The notes below the pieces were generated by a model, which worked only from the letters and a program-made list of their open reading frames with translations, ran no database searches and was not told the origin of the DNA. A stretch of DNA of 64,000 nt. It comes from MED-G78 sp964275345. GTDB lineage: Bacteria > Pseudomonadota > Gammaproteobacteria > Magnimaribacterales > D2472. A program made the translations under genes and the position numbers. Positions 17,359 through 25,998 of this stretch are shown here, piece after piece. The stretch lies in the NCBI GenBank assembly GCA_964275345.1, contig CAXYBK010000003.1, positions 310,001-374,000 of the forward strand, read 5' to 3'. Numbering within the stretch: position 1 is the first letter of the stretch; each line of letters opens with the position of its first letter.

Positions 17359-19512
17359 CTATAGATTTCCAGCAACTGAGGACTGAGAAAAGCTTAGTTT
17401 CTCCTTTCTATCCTCTTTTGCAGGCGCATCTCCAAATTTACCATCAACCTCAGCTAGCTTTTGTATAAGACCAGCAGGCTTAAAAGTATCACTTTTGGTT
17501 AATTCATGATATTTATTAAGTTTACTTAATACTTCACCCATTCCCATGGCATTAGCATGGTGCATAGGGCCACCTCTCCAAATTGGGAAACCATAACCAT
17601 TTATATAAACAACATCTAAATCTGCTGCTCTTTGGCCAACACCTTCTTCAATAATATCAGCTCCCTCATTAACAAGAGCAAGAATACATCTATCTATGAT
17701 TTCTTCATCTGATATATCCCTTCTATCAATTCCATTTGCTGCAGATACGGCTTTATAAATTTCTTCATTCTCAGGAGCTGGATTAGGCGCTCTAGATCCT
17801 TCACTATAGTTGTAAAAACCTCTTCCATTTTTTTGACCAAACCTATCTTGTTCACAAAGCTGATCACCTATTTTTGATGGAAGTGCTGGCTCTGCACCAC
17901 TAAGTTTTCTTGCTCTCCAACCAAGATCAAGACCTACTAAATCTAACATCCTGAATGGACCCATACTCATACCAAAATTTTCTAATGCTTGATCAACTTG
18001 ATGGGGAAGGGCACCTTCTAAAAGAAGCATATTTGCTTGTGCTGTATATCCAAAAAGCATCCTATTGCCAATAAATCCTGGAGCATTTAGTGACACAACT
18101 GAAGCCTTTTTAAGCTTCTTACCTACAGACATAACAGTAGCCATAGTCTCATCTGAGGATTGTGATCCTCTAACTACTTCAAGTAATCTCATGATATTAG
18201 CAGGACTAAAAAAGTGAGTACCTACTACCAGCTCAGGTCTATTAGTTACTGCTGCTATAGAATCAACATTAAGACCGGATGTGTTACTTGCAAGGATAGC
18301 ATCCTTCTTAACAACCTCATCCAATGTTCTAAATATTTTCTCTTTTAAATCAAGGTTTTCATATACAGCTTCTATAACAATGTCACATTCAGAAACATCC
18401 TGGTAATCAAGACTAGATGAAACTAATCCAAAAACACTAGTCTTCATTTCCTCAGACATTTTGCCCCTATCAACCATAAATTGATAATTCTTTTCTATAA
18501 CTGACATACCTCTTTTTAGGTTATCTTCATCTTGGTCAATTATATGAACTGGGATACCAGCATTAGCAAAACACATAGCTATACCACCACCCATAGTTCC
18601 AGATCCAATAATTCCAGCTTTCTTAATATCTTTCACTGGAGTTTCTCTTGGAATATCGGCAATTTTTGATGCCGCACGCTCTCCAAAGAATATATGAATC
18701 ATCGCTTCTCTTTGTGGGTTAACAAGACACTCTATAAAGTAATCACTTTCTTTTTTCATGCCATCATCAAAATCATCACAATTTATTGCAGCCTCAACAC
18801 ATTTAATAATTTGTCCTGGTGCAAATTGGCCTTTTCTAGTCTTTGCAGCCATTGCCTTTGCTTCAAGTAATACATTCTCAGAACCTCTTGCTTCTATAAC
18901 TTTTTCATTTAAATCCCTTACTTTTGGATGATTTTGTGTTTCTGAGCTTACTTTTTGAATAAATTTGATGGAATCATTAATTAAATCATCTGAAACTTGG
19001 TCAATAATCCCCATAGATAGGGCTTTTTTTGCATTAACATGCATACCTGTTAGCATCATTTTAAGCGCTTCCGCAGGACCAACGAGTCTTGGAAGCCTCT
19101 GAGTACCACCAGCTCCTGGCAAAAGACCTAAATTAACCTCAGGAAGGCCAACAAATGCCGCAGGACCAGCAATTCTATAATTACATACTAAAGCAGTTTC
19201 TAATCCACCACCTAAAGCCGAACCGTTAATTGCTGCAACAACAGGCTTTGAACAGAATTCTAGCTTTTTAAAAGCCTCATCAAGACCAGGCCCATCTGGA
19301 TTCTTGCCAAATTCAGAAATATCAGCACCAGCAATGAATGATCTACCAGCACCTGTGAGAACAACACCCAATACATCAGGGTCATTTTCAGCTTTATCTA
19401 TATTATTTACAAAACCAGCTCTAACACCATCACTTAATGGATTAACAGGTGGATTGTCTACAGTTAGTATAGCTACGCCATCTTTTACTTCGTAATGTAC
19501 TGTTCCTTTCAA
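17359..19512 (-). CDS. Bifunctional enoyl-CoA hydratase / 3-hydroxyacyl-CoA dehydrogenase
   Basis: This enzyme performs the hydration and NAD-dependent oxidation steps of fatty-acid beta-oxidation. The N-terminal crotonase domain (about residues 1-190) has SFIAGADISEF, INGSALGGGLETALVCNYRIA and EVNLGLLPGAGGTQRLPRLVG. The dehydrogenase half begins with the Rossmann motif GSGTMGGGIAMCFANAGI near residue 307, then HFFSPANIMRLLEVVRG and a duplicated C-terminal HCDH domain. At 717 residues it resembles FadB/FadJ and peroxisomal bifunctional enzyme. No thiolase gene lies beside it. It stands alone on the minus strand, with a GGAGAA-type ribosome site before the ATG. Confidence 0.93.
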   Translation of the reverse strand: MKGTVHYEVKDGVAILTVDNPPVNPLSDGVRAGFVNNIDKAENDPDVLGVVLTGAGRSFIAGADISEFGKNPDGPGLDEAFKKLEFCSKPVVAAINGSALGGGLETALVCNYRIAGPAAFVGLPEVNLGLLPGAGGTQRLPRLVGPAEALKMMLTGMHVNAKKALSMGIIDQVSDDLINDSIKFIQKVSSETQNHPKVRDLNEKVIEARGSENVLLEAKAMAAKTRKGQFAPGQIIKCVEAAINCDDFDDGMKKESDYFIECLVNPQREAMIHIFFGERAASKIADIPRETPVKDIKKAGIIGSGTMGGGIAMCFANAGIPVHIIDQDEDNLKRGMSVIEKNYQFMVDRGKMSEEMKTSVFGLVSSSLDYQDVSECDIVIEAVYENLDLKEKIFRTLDEVVKKDAILASNTSGLNVDSIAAVTNRPELVVGTHFFSPANIMRLLEVVRGSQSSDETMATVMSVGKKLKKASVVSLNAPGFIGNRMLFGYTAQANMLLLEGALPHQVDQALENFGMSMGPFRMLDLVGLDLGWRARKLSGAEPALPSKIGDQLCEQDRFGQKNGRGFYNYSEGSRAPNPAPENEEIYKAVSAANGIDRRDISDEEIIDRCILALVNEGADIIEEGVGQRAADLDVVYINGYGFPIWRGGPMHHANAMGMGEVLSKLNKYHELTKSDTFKPAGLIQKLAEVDGKFGDAPAKEDRKEKLSFSQSSVAGNL

Positions 19513-19581
19513 TTTATTCTCCTAAAAATATCAAGAATTGCATTATACATAAAAAATAATGGTTTTATTTTATAAAAAGCA

Positions 19582-19609
19582 TTGATATATGATTATAAGT
19601 ATGCATAAT
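19582..19609 (+). promoter_or_regulatory. Putative sigma-70 promoter for the 19.6-kb RNA
   Basis: TTGATA at 19582-19587 (5 of 6 to the -35 consensus) and CATAAT at 19604-19609 (5 of 6 to the -10 consensus) are separated by 16 bases. A one-base shifted reading gives ATAATA with a TG extension. Transcription would begin near 19616, exactly at a structured sequence. AT-rich genomes give chance hits, so the support comes mainly from the terminator that follows. Confidence 0.5.
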
Positions 19610-19615
19610 AATACT

Positions 19616-19693
19616 TGTCAGCAACTCTCTCCCCCTATTTAGATAGCTGACATCCTCTGGAATAAGATGGAGGGCCTCGCCCTCCATTCTTTT
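19616..19693 (+). ncRNA. Candidate structured small RNA or attenuator leader
   Basis: About 78 bases with two strong inverted repeats and a terminator. TGTCAGC (19616-19622) pairs perfectly with GCTGACA (19646-19652) around a 23-base C/T-rich loop; a 9-bp terminator stem follows at 19667-19687. The loop CTCTCC can also pair with GGAGGG of the terminator's 5' arm, so two mutually exclusive folds are possible, as in an attenuator or riboswitch. It does not match a known riboswitch class that I recognise. Whether it is a free small RNA or the leader of the small ORF and peroxidase downstream is open. Confidence 0.5.
19667..19693 (+). terminator. Rho-independent terminator
   Basis: A perfect 9-bp stem ATGGAGGGC / GCCCTCCAT with a CTC loop (19667-19687) is followed directly by TCTTTT. 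It is unusually GC-rich against the surrounding AT-rich DNA. The T tract is only on the plus-strand side, so it ends plus-strand transcription, yet no plus-strand gene lies upstream for about 2.3 kb except the candidate RNA starting near 19616. Confidence 0.8.
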
Positions 19694-19709
19694 AAATATA
19701 AGGTTTATT

Positions 19710-19796
19710 ATGAAAAAATATGTTGATAGTTTGGAAGTTTTCGTTTTGGTTTCTCTATTCTTAAGTTCAATTTACGCTATTACTCCAATACTGTAG
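19710..19796 (+). CDS. Candidate 28-residue single-span membrane protein
   Basis: A short frame from ATG at 19710 to TAG at 19796. A TAAGG ribosome site lies 6 bases upstream. It begins MKKYVDSLEVF and continues as a hydrophobic helix of about 15-18 residues (FVLVSLFLSSIYAIT), ending in PIL. Charged N-terminus plus one helix is the usual form of bacterial small membrane proteins. It lies 16 bases after the terminator and 12 bases before the peroxidase ATG. I do not recognise a family; chance open frames of this length are common, so the ribosome site, hydrophobic pattern and position are the only support. Confidence 0.45.
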   Translation: MKKYVDSLEVFVLVSLFLSSIYAITPIL

Positions 19797-19808
19797 TATC
19801 ATCCCTGC

Positions 19809-20333
19809 ATGAAAAACTTAGCTCTATTGTTTATAGGTGTATTCTCGGCCTCTGGTTACGCGTGTACTGATCTTCTTGATTCTGATATGAAGGTATTAGA
19901 TTCCTCTGATAAAGTTAATATGTGCCAATATGAAGGCGATGTAATATTAGTCGTTAATGTTGCTAGCAAATGTGGCTATACCTACCAATACGAAGGACTC
20001 CAAACTTTATACGATGCATATAAAGATGAAGGCTTAGTTGTAGTTGGAATACCTTCAAGAGACTTTAGACAGGAATTCACAGAAGAATCTTCTGTAGCTG
20101 AGTTTTGCTCAACTGAATACGGAGTTAATTTTCCAATGTTTGCTACTGCAAAAGTTAGAGGAGACAGAGCCCATCCTTTTTATAAGAAGCTGGCACAAGA
20201 ATCTGGAATGGCTCCTAATTGGAACTTCAATAAATATCTGATTGGTAGAGATGGGAAAGTTTATAAAGGTTATAGATCAAAAGTTAAACCAGACTCTGAA
20301 ATGCTTATCAGTGCTATAGAGAGACTTCTTTAA
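19809..20333 (+). CDS. Exported glutathione peroxidase-like thiol peroxidase
   Basis: The 174-residue protein has a signal sequence (LALLFIGVFSASGYA, then a Cys) and a glutathione-peroxidase domain. It shows the catalytic NVASKCGYT near residue 55 with cysteine in place of selenocysteine, a second-half SRDFRQEF, and WNFNKYLIGRDGKVYKGY with the catalytic Trp/Asn. Function is reduction of peroxides, probably in the periplasm; many Cys-type members actually use thioredoxin. The final codons overlap the end of convergent rpiA by 4 bases. Confidence 0.9.
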   Translation: MKNLALLFIGVFSASGYACTDLLDSDMKVLDSSDKVNMCQYEGDVILVVNVASKCGYTYQYEGLQTLYDAYKDEGLVVVGIPSRDFRQEFTEESSVAEFCSTEYGVNFPMFATAKVRGDRAHPFYKKLAQESGMAPNWNFNKYLIGRDGKVYKGYRSKVKPDSEMLISAIERLL

Positions 20334-20971
20334 ACTTCACTTATTAGAACAAGGCTCGGCTTCTGAAAGCTAAAAATACCATTATCTACAACCCCAGCAA
20401 AAGAATTAAGTTTTAATTCAATGTCTTTTGGATTAGATAAGTCCAAACCTTTTACATCTAGTATTTCATTACCTTGATCAGTTGTAATACCAACTCTTAA
20501 TTCTGGTATTCCACCTAAAGCAAGGATTCTTCTTGCTACCAAACTCCTTGATTCTGGAATTACCTCAACAGGAAGAGGGAAGTCACCAAGCTGATTTACA
20601 ATTTTAGATTTATCAACAATACATATAAAGTCTCTTGCAGCAGAGGCTACAATTTTTTCTTTCGTATGGGCAGCTCCACCACCTTTAATCAAATTATTAT
20701 CTTTATCAACCTCATCAGCACCATCAATATAGAAATCAATACCATTAACATCATTTAAATTAAAAACTTCGATACCTTTTGATTGAAGTAATTGTGATGA
20801 AGCATTTGAACTTGATACTGCGCCTTTAAAAAGATGGGAATAATTGTCTAATTCTTCTATAAAACAGTTAACAGTTGAACCGGTACCAATGCCCAAAATC
20901 ATTGAAGGTGTTAACTTATCTTTGATAAAGGATATAGCTTGTTTAGCAACATTGATTTTTGAGGCACTCAT
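20330..20971 (-). CDS. rpiA: Ribose-5-phosphate isomerase A
   Basis: RpiA interconverts ribose-5-phosphate and ribulose-5-phosphate. The protein (about 213 residues) has GIGTGSTVNCFIEEL near residue 28, DFYIDGADEVDKDNNLIKGGGAAHTKEKIVA and a PLPVEVIP segment, all typical. I chose the ATG at 20971 (MSASKINVAKQAI) over 20986, which adds five residues unlike the family. It diverges from ilvA with 37 bp between starts, a pairing also found in pseudomonads. Confidence 0.95.
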   Translation of the reverse strand: MSASKINVAKQAISFIKDKLTPSMILGIGTGSTVNCFIEELDNYSHLFKGAVSSSNASSQLLQSKGIEVFNLNDVNGIDFYIDGADEVDKDNNLIKGGGAAHTKEKIVASAARDFICIVDKSKIVNQLGDFPLPVEVIPESRSLVARRILALGGIPELRVGITTDQGNEILDVKGLDLSNPKDIELKLNSFAGVVDNGIFSFQKPSLVLISEV

Positions 20972-21008
20972 GCAGGTATAATACAAGAAAATTTATAAGA
21001 CTATTACT

Positions 21009-22556
21009 TTGAGACTAAAAATAAATAAAACAGGAAGCTTTAAGCATTCTAAAAAATACATAAAACTCATTAATGAGGCGAATGTCTATGACGTCTCCAT
21101 TAAAACGCCTATAACTTTTGCTACCAATATGACAGCAAAGATAAATAATGAGGTTTATTTAAAAAGAGAAGATCTGCAGCCTGTTTTTTCATTTAAAAGC
21201 AGAGGTGCTTATAACAAAATTATAAGCTTAACTCCTGCTCAGAAAAAGAAGGGTGTAATAGCTGCATCTGCAGGGAACCACGCGCAGGGCGTTGCTTTTG
21301 CCTGTAAAAAATTAAAAATACCTTGTTTAATAGTTATGCCTGTAACTACTCCTGATATCAAAGTTAGATCAGTTAAAAATTTCGGAGCGAAGATAATATT
21401 AGAAGGTGATAGTTTTAATCAAGCTGTAAAAGCTGCTTTAAAAATTGCAAAAACTAAAAAAATAGAATTTATTCATCCGTTTGATGATCAATATACGATT
21501 GCCGGCCAAGGCACTATTGGTCAAGAAATTTTAGAAACTGATGAAGAATATGATGCAATATTTCTTCCTGTTGGAGGAGGTGGTCTATTAGCTGGCGTTT
21601 CTGCATGGATAGCTCAACATACAAAAAAAGTAAAAATTTATGGCGTTGAGGTTGAAGATTCTGCATGTTTACTGGAAGCAATAAAATTTGATAAAAGAGT
21701 GAGATTAAGAGAGGTTGGTTTATTTGCAGATGGTGTAGCAGTCGAACAAATTGGCAAGAATAATTTTGATGTCATTAAGGAATGCGTTGATGGTGTAATT
21801 ACTGTCAGTGTCGATGAAGTTTGCGCAGCTGTTAAAGATATATTTGAAGATACCCGAGTTCTTTCTGAGCCAGCAGGGGCTTTAGCATTAGCTGGATTAA
21901 AAAAATATAGTAAAAAAATTAAAGGTAAAAAGCTTTTAGCTATTAGTAGTGGAGCCAATGTTAACTTTGAAAGACTAAGTTATATTGTTGAAAGATCTGA
22001 GCTAGGTGAAAACAGAGAAAAAATACTAAGTATCCAAATTCCAGAAAAGCCAGGGAGTTTTTTAAGGCTTTGCAGAATTTTTGGTAAAGCTCAGATAACT
22101 GAATTCAATTATCGAATGGCTGACGACAGAAAAGCTTTTGTGCTTGTTGGAATAAAAACTAAAACTGAAGAATCATTTAAAGTTCTAAAAGATAAACTAA
22201 AAAAATCAAAGTTTAAGTTTAATGACTTAACAAAAAATGAGATCTCTAATGATCATTTACGTCACATGGTTGGGGGTCGAAATAATCTAGGTGCAGATAA
22301 GGGCTCTGAGCGTATTTTTAGAAGTGAGTTTCCCCAAAAACCTGATGCATTGATAAATTTTCTAAAAGACTTTGGAACAAATTGGAATATTTCTTTATTT
22401 CATTATAGAAATCTTGGAGCAGCTTTTGCCAAGGTTCTCATAGGTATTCAAGATACCAATAGCAATGGCAAGAAGCTAGAAAAGCATCTAAAAATATCTG
22501 ATTATAGTTTTATTGAGGAAACCTCAAACAATGCCTATCAAGATTTTTTAAGGTAA
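21009..22556 (+). CDS. ilvA: Threonine ammonia-lyase, biosynthetic
   Basis: IlvA makes 2-oxobutanoate from threonine, the first step of isoleucine synthesis. The catalytic part has the PLP lysine in FSFKSRGAYNKI near residue 62, AASAGNHAQGVAFA and the phosphate loop VGGGGLLAGVSAWIA near residue 187. The C-terminal third holds two ACT-like regulatory modules (IPEKPGSFLRLC and FPQKPDALINFL), as expected for the feedback-inhibited form; 515 residues equals the E. coli enzyme. The start appears to be TTG at 21009. A TATAAT at 20977 on the plus strand could be its -10 element. Confidence 0.95.
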   Translation: MRLKINKTGSFKHSKKYIKLINEANVYDVSIKTPITFATNMTAKINNEVYLKREDLQPVFSFKSRGAYNKIISLTPAQKKKGVIAASAGNHAQGVAFACKKLKIPCLIVMPVTTPDIKVRSVKNFGAKIILEGDSFNQAVKAALKIAKTKKIEFIHPFDDQYTIAGQGTIGQEILETDEEYDAIFLPVGGGGLLAGVSAWIAQHTKKVKIYGVEVEDSACLLEAIKFDKRVRLREVGLFADGVAVEQIGKNNFDVIKECVDGVITVSVDEVCAAVKDIFEDTRVLSEPAGALALAGLKKYSKKIKGKKLLAISSGANVNFERLSYIVERSELGENREKILSIQIPEKPGSFLRLCRIFGKAQITEFNYRMADDRKAFVLVGIKTKTEESFKVLKDKLKKSKFKFNDLTKNEISNDHLRHMVGGRNNLGADKGSERIFRSEFPQKPDALINFLKDFGTNWNISLFHYRNLGAAFAKVLIGIQDTNSNGKKLEKHLKISDYSFIEETSNNAYQDFLR

Positions 22557-22563
22557 ATAAATT

Positions 22564-24837
22564 CTAGAATCTTAATCTAAGTTTTATAGCAAAAATTTTA
22601 CCTGATGGGTTTCTCCAAGAGTCTTGAACTATAGAACGACTGTCAGAATTTATGTTTTCTTCATAAATATTTCCACCCTGACTATAGACAATATATAAAT
22701 TAGAAAGAGTTGCTAGTTCATATTTATATCTAATTTGTACTGCTGCTTCACCTACATTAAACGCGCTTACTTCTCTCTCGCTTAAGGAAAGATATCCATT
22801 TTGATTAGACATTAAGCTGGTAGGATTAGATGCATCTAACGCAACAAATTGAGCCTTAAATCTTAGCTCATGCTTATTACCTTTAAAGTAATTTAAATCT
22901 AAGGTTAAGAATTTTTCAGTGGAATCATAGGCAGCAAGATAATTTGAATCTACCCACTTCATCCATTCTTTTTGATCTCTTAAATTAAATCCTATTTTCA
23001 TGGTTAGATAGTCAGTAGGAAAAAAATAGTATCCAGCCTCCATCCAAGTTTTTCTATAACCATCTGAATTCCAAGCATTATTTTTACCGCCTCTTTCAAA
23101 ATTCATCTTAAAACCATAAGCAAAGTTAGAATAATTTTTTGATTCAAAAGCCCCACCATAATTGTACCTATAAGGCCTTTTTATAAAGGGAGAATCAATA
23201 TACTTTCTTGTAATAGTTGTATTTTTTCCAGACGACTCAAAGCTAGTCCAAAAAGTCATCGACGATGTGTCTTTAAGAGTTAATTCAATCTTTGGATTTA
23301 TATAAGAAGGGTTACTATTTCCATTAGTATCAGCATTATGACCATATCTTACTGAGTACTCTATATTTTCAAATAAAGAATCTTCATTAAAATATCTATC
23401 AAAAGAGGATCTTCCACCCAAAGAGATCCAATTATTCTTTTGCAGATAACCCATGTCATTTATATTTAAATCATCTCCATAGTAATGGAAACCCAGGCTA
23501 TGATTGTCATCTTTGGATGGCTTATATCTCATGCCGCCTTTAAAGCCAACTGAGGAATCATCACCAGCATCTGCATGAAGCAATATCGAATATATCCTTA
23601 ATTTACTATTAACAATATTGTCATAGTCAACTGCATTTACCATTGCAGTTCTATTTAATAAAGGATCATCGGTGTAAGTAAGCATATAGCCTAGCGCTTT
23701 ATTATTACTTTCTTTTCTTATCCTCGCAGCATAATATGATCTGCCTAATGAGAAATCTTCATCTTGCTCACGTGCTGTAAAGAAACCATATTCTGTTCCA
23801 CCTTCTTTTTGAGTATATCTAAGAGCATAATCAAGATCTGAATACTCCTGTTTAGATTCATTACAAATCTCTTCATTATAAGATTCGCTACAATTATAAG
23901 AAGGCTTTGATCCGATCCTTCTGGTATGCATAACTTTTAATCTTTCCCTATCAGTAATATCAAAAAGTGTTTGATTTTCATTAAAGAATGCTCTTTTCTC
24001 ACCATACAAGGTCTCTTCAGCAGAAAAATTAACTACAACATTATCGCTTTCTACTTGTCCAAAGTCTGGGTTAATAGTTGCATTGATTTGCTTGCCTGTT
24101 CCAGTATTATAAAAAATCTCAACACCAACTTTATTTATTTCATTATTTGAAACAGAGTCTTGAGCTGCAGCAATGTAAGGAAAATAATTAATATTACTTT
24201 TTGCAGGGAAGCTGTCTATTTCAAGCGCATCAAGCTCAAACATAAATTTATTTCTTTCAGGATGAGTTTTCGCAGTTCCAACTAATTCACCACAAGCTGC
24301 GCAATATCTGTATGCACCAAATTTAATAATTCGTTTTCCTTGGATAGGAAGCATATTTGCAATAGACCAAGGAATAAATATTTCAGAAACCCAATTTTCT
24401 GGATTAATTTTTGTTGCGCCAACCCAGTCACCATTCCAATCATAACTCTGATTATTTCCATTTCTTATAGTTGAATCGAGGAGTGAATCCCCCAATGAGA
24501 GCATAAATGTATAGGCAGTATTACCATCTCCATCAAAGTCTATATAGAATGCATTTCTATCTGTCTTAGTATTCCACTCATCACGAACATGCTTATATGA
24601 ACCCATTGTTGAAGGATCTTGTATATTAATAAAACCAACATAAATCCCATCTTGATTAGTAAATATTTTTACCTCAGTCTGATTTTTAGCTGGCTCTAAG
24701 GTAAAAGGATACACTTCATAGAATGTTGAAAAAGATTCAGCTTGCTGCCATTCTGGTTCATCTAAAATGCCATCTACACTTACGGCATAAATATTAAATG
24801 ATAGAAGTAGGGATAGGTTTATAAATAGATTTTTCAA
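22564..24837 (-). CDS. DUF5916 outer-membrane beta-barrel protein with N-terminal CBM9-like domain
   Basis: The 757-residue protein has a signal peptide (LFINLSLLLSFNIYA), then a carbohydrate-binding-module-9-like domain opening with VDGILDEPEWQQA and including RNAFYIDFDGDGNTAY. A DUF5916 region follows with the signature TINPDFGQVESD and FFNENQTLFDI. The last 400 residues alternate short polar turns and aromatic strands and end in LRLRF, the C-terminal aromatic of an outer-membrane barrel. Relatives are common in marine Bacteroidetes and gammaproteobacteria; function is not established. Two CxxC-like pairs (CAACGE) lie in the N-terminal domain. Confidence 0.85.
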   Translation of the reverse strand: MKNLFINLSLLLSFNIYAVSVDGILDEPEWQQAESFSTFYEVYPFTLEPAKNQTEVKIFTNQDGIYVGFINIQDPSTMGSYKHVRDEWNTKTDRNAFYIDFDGDGNTAYTFMLSLGDSLLDSTIRNGNNQSYDWNGDWVGATKINPENWVSEIFIPWSIANMLPIQGKRIIKFGAYRYCAACGELVGTAKTHPERNKFMFELDALEIDSFPAKSNINYFPYIAAAQDSVSNNEINKVGVEIFYNTGTGKQINATINPDFGQVESDNVVVNFSAEETLYGEKRAFFNENQTLFDITDRERLKVMHTRRIGSKPSYNCSESYNEEICNESKQEYSDLDYALRYTQKEGGTEYGFFTAREQDEDFSLGRSYYAARIRKESNNKALGYMLTYTDDPLLNRTAMVNAVDYDNIVNSKLRIYSILLHADAGDDSSVGFKGGMRYKPSKDDNHSLGFHYYGDDLNINDMGYLQKNNWISLGGRSSFDRYFNEDSLFENIEYSVRYGHNADTNGNSNPSYINPKIELTLKDTSSMTFWTSFESSGKNTTITRKYIDSPFIKRPYRYNYGGAFESKNYSNFAYGFKMNFERGGKNNAWNSDGYRKTWMEAGYYFFPTDYLTMKIGFNLRDQKEWMKWVDSNYLAAYDSTEKFLTLDLNYFKGNKHELRFKAQFVALDASNPTSLMSNQNGYLSLSEREVSAFNVGEAAVQIRYKYELATLSNLYIVYSQGGNIYEENINSDSRSIVQDSWRNPSGKIFAIKLRLRF

Positions 24838-24927
24838 TTAATGATTTCCTTAAGATATGTATTTTATCTACTTATATTTACTTTATAAACCAATACTAGA
24901 CATAAATTACAGTTATTAAATTTTTAT

Positions 24928-25491
24928 CTAAAAATCTATAACTCTTTTATCTGTAATCATTAAATCAAGTTTAGTATCATGAGGCTCACCAAAATTTTTA
25001 TTGGTATATTGAAAGTCAAAACCAATTCCAATAATTAAAGGCTTATTCTTAAAATTAAAAATAGCCTCTAAACCCCTGTCATAATAACCGCCACCATGAC
25101 CCAATCTGAAACCACTTTTATCCGTGCCTACTATTGGAAGGATAATGAGATCTAAACCACTCACCTCAATTAATTCTGTTGAGGGCGACTCCAAGATATT
25201 GAATTTATTTAAAATTAATTTTTGATTAGAATCTAGCCTGTTAAAACAAAGACTATTTCCATCTATGATCTTTGGAATAAAAACACTGTTACCATTTGAA
25301 ATTAGATTCTCTTCAATGCTATCAATAAGAACTTCATTTTTTGAGGATTTATATATAAGACAATTTTTATTTTTGTATGTATCTGAATATTTAAGAAGTT
25401 TTATAGCAATCTTTGCTGATTTCTCAAGAACATCTTTATCAGTCAATGAAGATAATTGTTGCTTGAGATGTTTTCTAATTTTAACTTTCAT
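24928..25491 (-). CDS. ygfA: 5-formyltetrahydrofolate cyclo-ligase
   Basis: This enzyme converts 5-formyl-THF to 5,10-methenyl-THF with ATP. The C-terminal signature is clear: GTDKSGFRLGHGGGYYDRGL, then PHDTKLDLMITDKRVI. The protein is about 187 residues from the ATG at 25491; a longer reading to 25512 would enter the 6S RNA and is unlikely. It lies immediately downstream of 6S RNA in the same direction, the conserved ssrS-ygfA arrangement, so it is probably read through from the 6S promoter. Confidence 0.93.
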   Translation of the reverse strand: MKVKIRKHLKQQLSSLTDKDVLEKSAKIAIKLLKYSDTYKNKNCLIYKSSKNEVLIDSIEENLISNGNSVFIPKIIDGNSLCFNRLDSNQKLILNKFNILESPSTELIEVSGLDLIILPIVGTDKSGFRLGHGGGYYDRGLEAIFNFKNKPLIIGIGFDFQYTNKNFGEPHDTKLDLMITDKRVIDF

Positions 25492-25495
25492 GAAG

Positions 25496-25683
25496 ATTCT
25501 AAGAATCGACAAACCAATTCACCGCTATGTGCTATACCTGAACCGAAAGGACAGGTGGTGAACTTCATATCGAATCAGGCTTCCCTCTAAGGAGGTAATG
25601 CTCAACAACGACATTGGATTATCACCAGATAATTTAATATCGGTTCAAAATTAATTAACACATTGGCAAATGAACCAGAATGT
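25496..25683 (-). ncRNA. ssrS: 6S RNA
   Basis: 6S RNA binds sigma-70 RNA polymerase as a promoter mimic in stationary phase. The minus strand contains GAACCGATATTAAAT, matching E. coli's GAGCCGATATTTCAT, then TTGAGCATTACC and GAAGCCTGATT, matching its GTGAGCAT and GAAGCCTTAAA, and a late GTTCACCACCTGTCC. ATTCT at the 5' end (25677-25681) pairs with AGAAT at the 3' end (25496-25500), closing a rod of about 188 bases, near the usual 184. Position between zapA and ygfA is the classical one. The ends are estimates. Confidence 0.88.
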
Positions 25684-25689
25684 CCAGCT

Positions 25690-25695
25690 ATTATA
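25690..25695 (-). promoter_or_regulatory. -10 element of the 6S RNA promoter
   Basis: A perfect TATAAT on the minus strand lies 7 bases before the predicted 5' end of 6S RNA. I see no good -35 hexamer at the right distance. It sits between zapA's stop (25726) and the RNA, so 6S can be transcribed on its own or by read-through from zapA. Confidence 0.6.
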
Positions 25696-25725
25696 AATTA
25701 ATTATTTATTATGAAAAGTAGAATA

Positions 25726-25998
25726 TTACTTTTCTAGAATTTCTTCGATGCTCAGAATCATACTCTGCATGGCACTCTCGTCATCAGCACTTGTCGAGGA
25801 TGAATTATTATTTTGAAGAAATTTGTTAGCTAAACTTAACCCTGCAAGAATTAATGCATTGCTTTTATTATCAATGCCATCTAACTCGGAGTTTAAAAGG
25901 TCAGCAGCCTGAAGTAATGCATCCTTTTCCTCTACAGGACAGGAAAGACTAATATCTCTTCCAAAAATCTTTAATGCGACTACTTCCATGTCACTCAT
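25726..25998 (-). CDS. zapA: Cell division protein ZapA
   Basis: ZapA bundles FtsZ filaments at midcell. The 90-residue protein begins VALKIFGRDISLSCPVEEKDALLQAADLLN, the ZapA globular head, and ends in a helix (MQSMILSIEEILEK) that would form the coiled coil. It overlaps the upstream coiled-coil gene by 8 bases and lies just upstream of 6S RNA, as in pseudomonads. Confidence 0.92.
   Translation of the reverse strand: MSDMEVVALKIFGRDISLSCPVEEKDALLQAADLLNSELDGIDNKSNALILAGLSLANKFLQNNNSSSTSADDESAMQSMILSIEEILEK

Noticed and set aside
17359..19512. Calling the bifunctional beta-oxidation gene fadB.
   Set aside because: No fadA thiolase is adjacent and FadB, FadJ and peroxisomal-type enzymes cannot be separated by eye, so no symbol was assigned.
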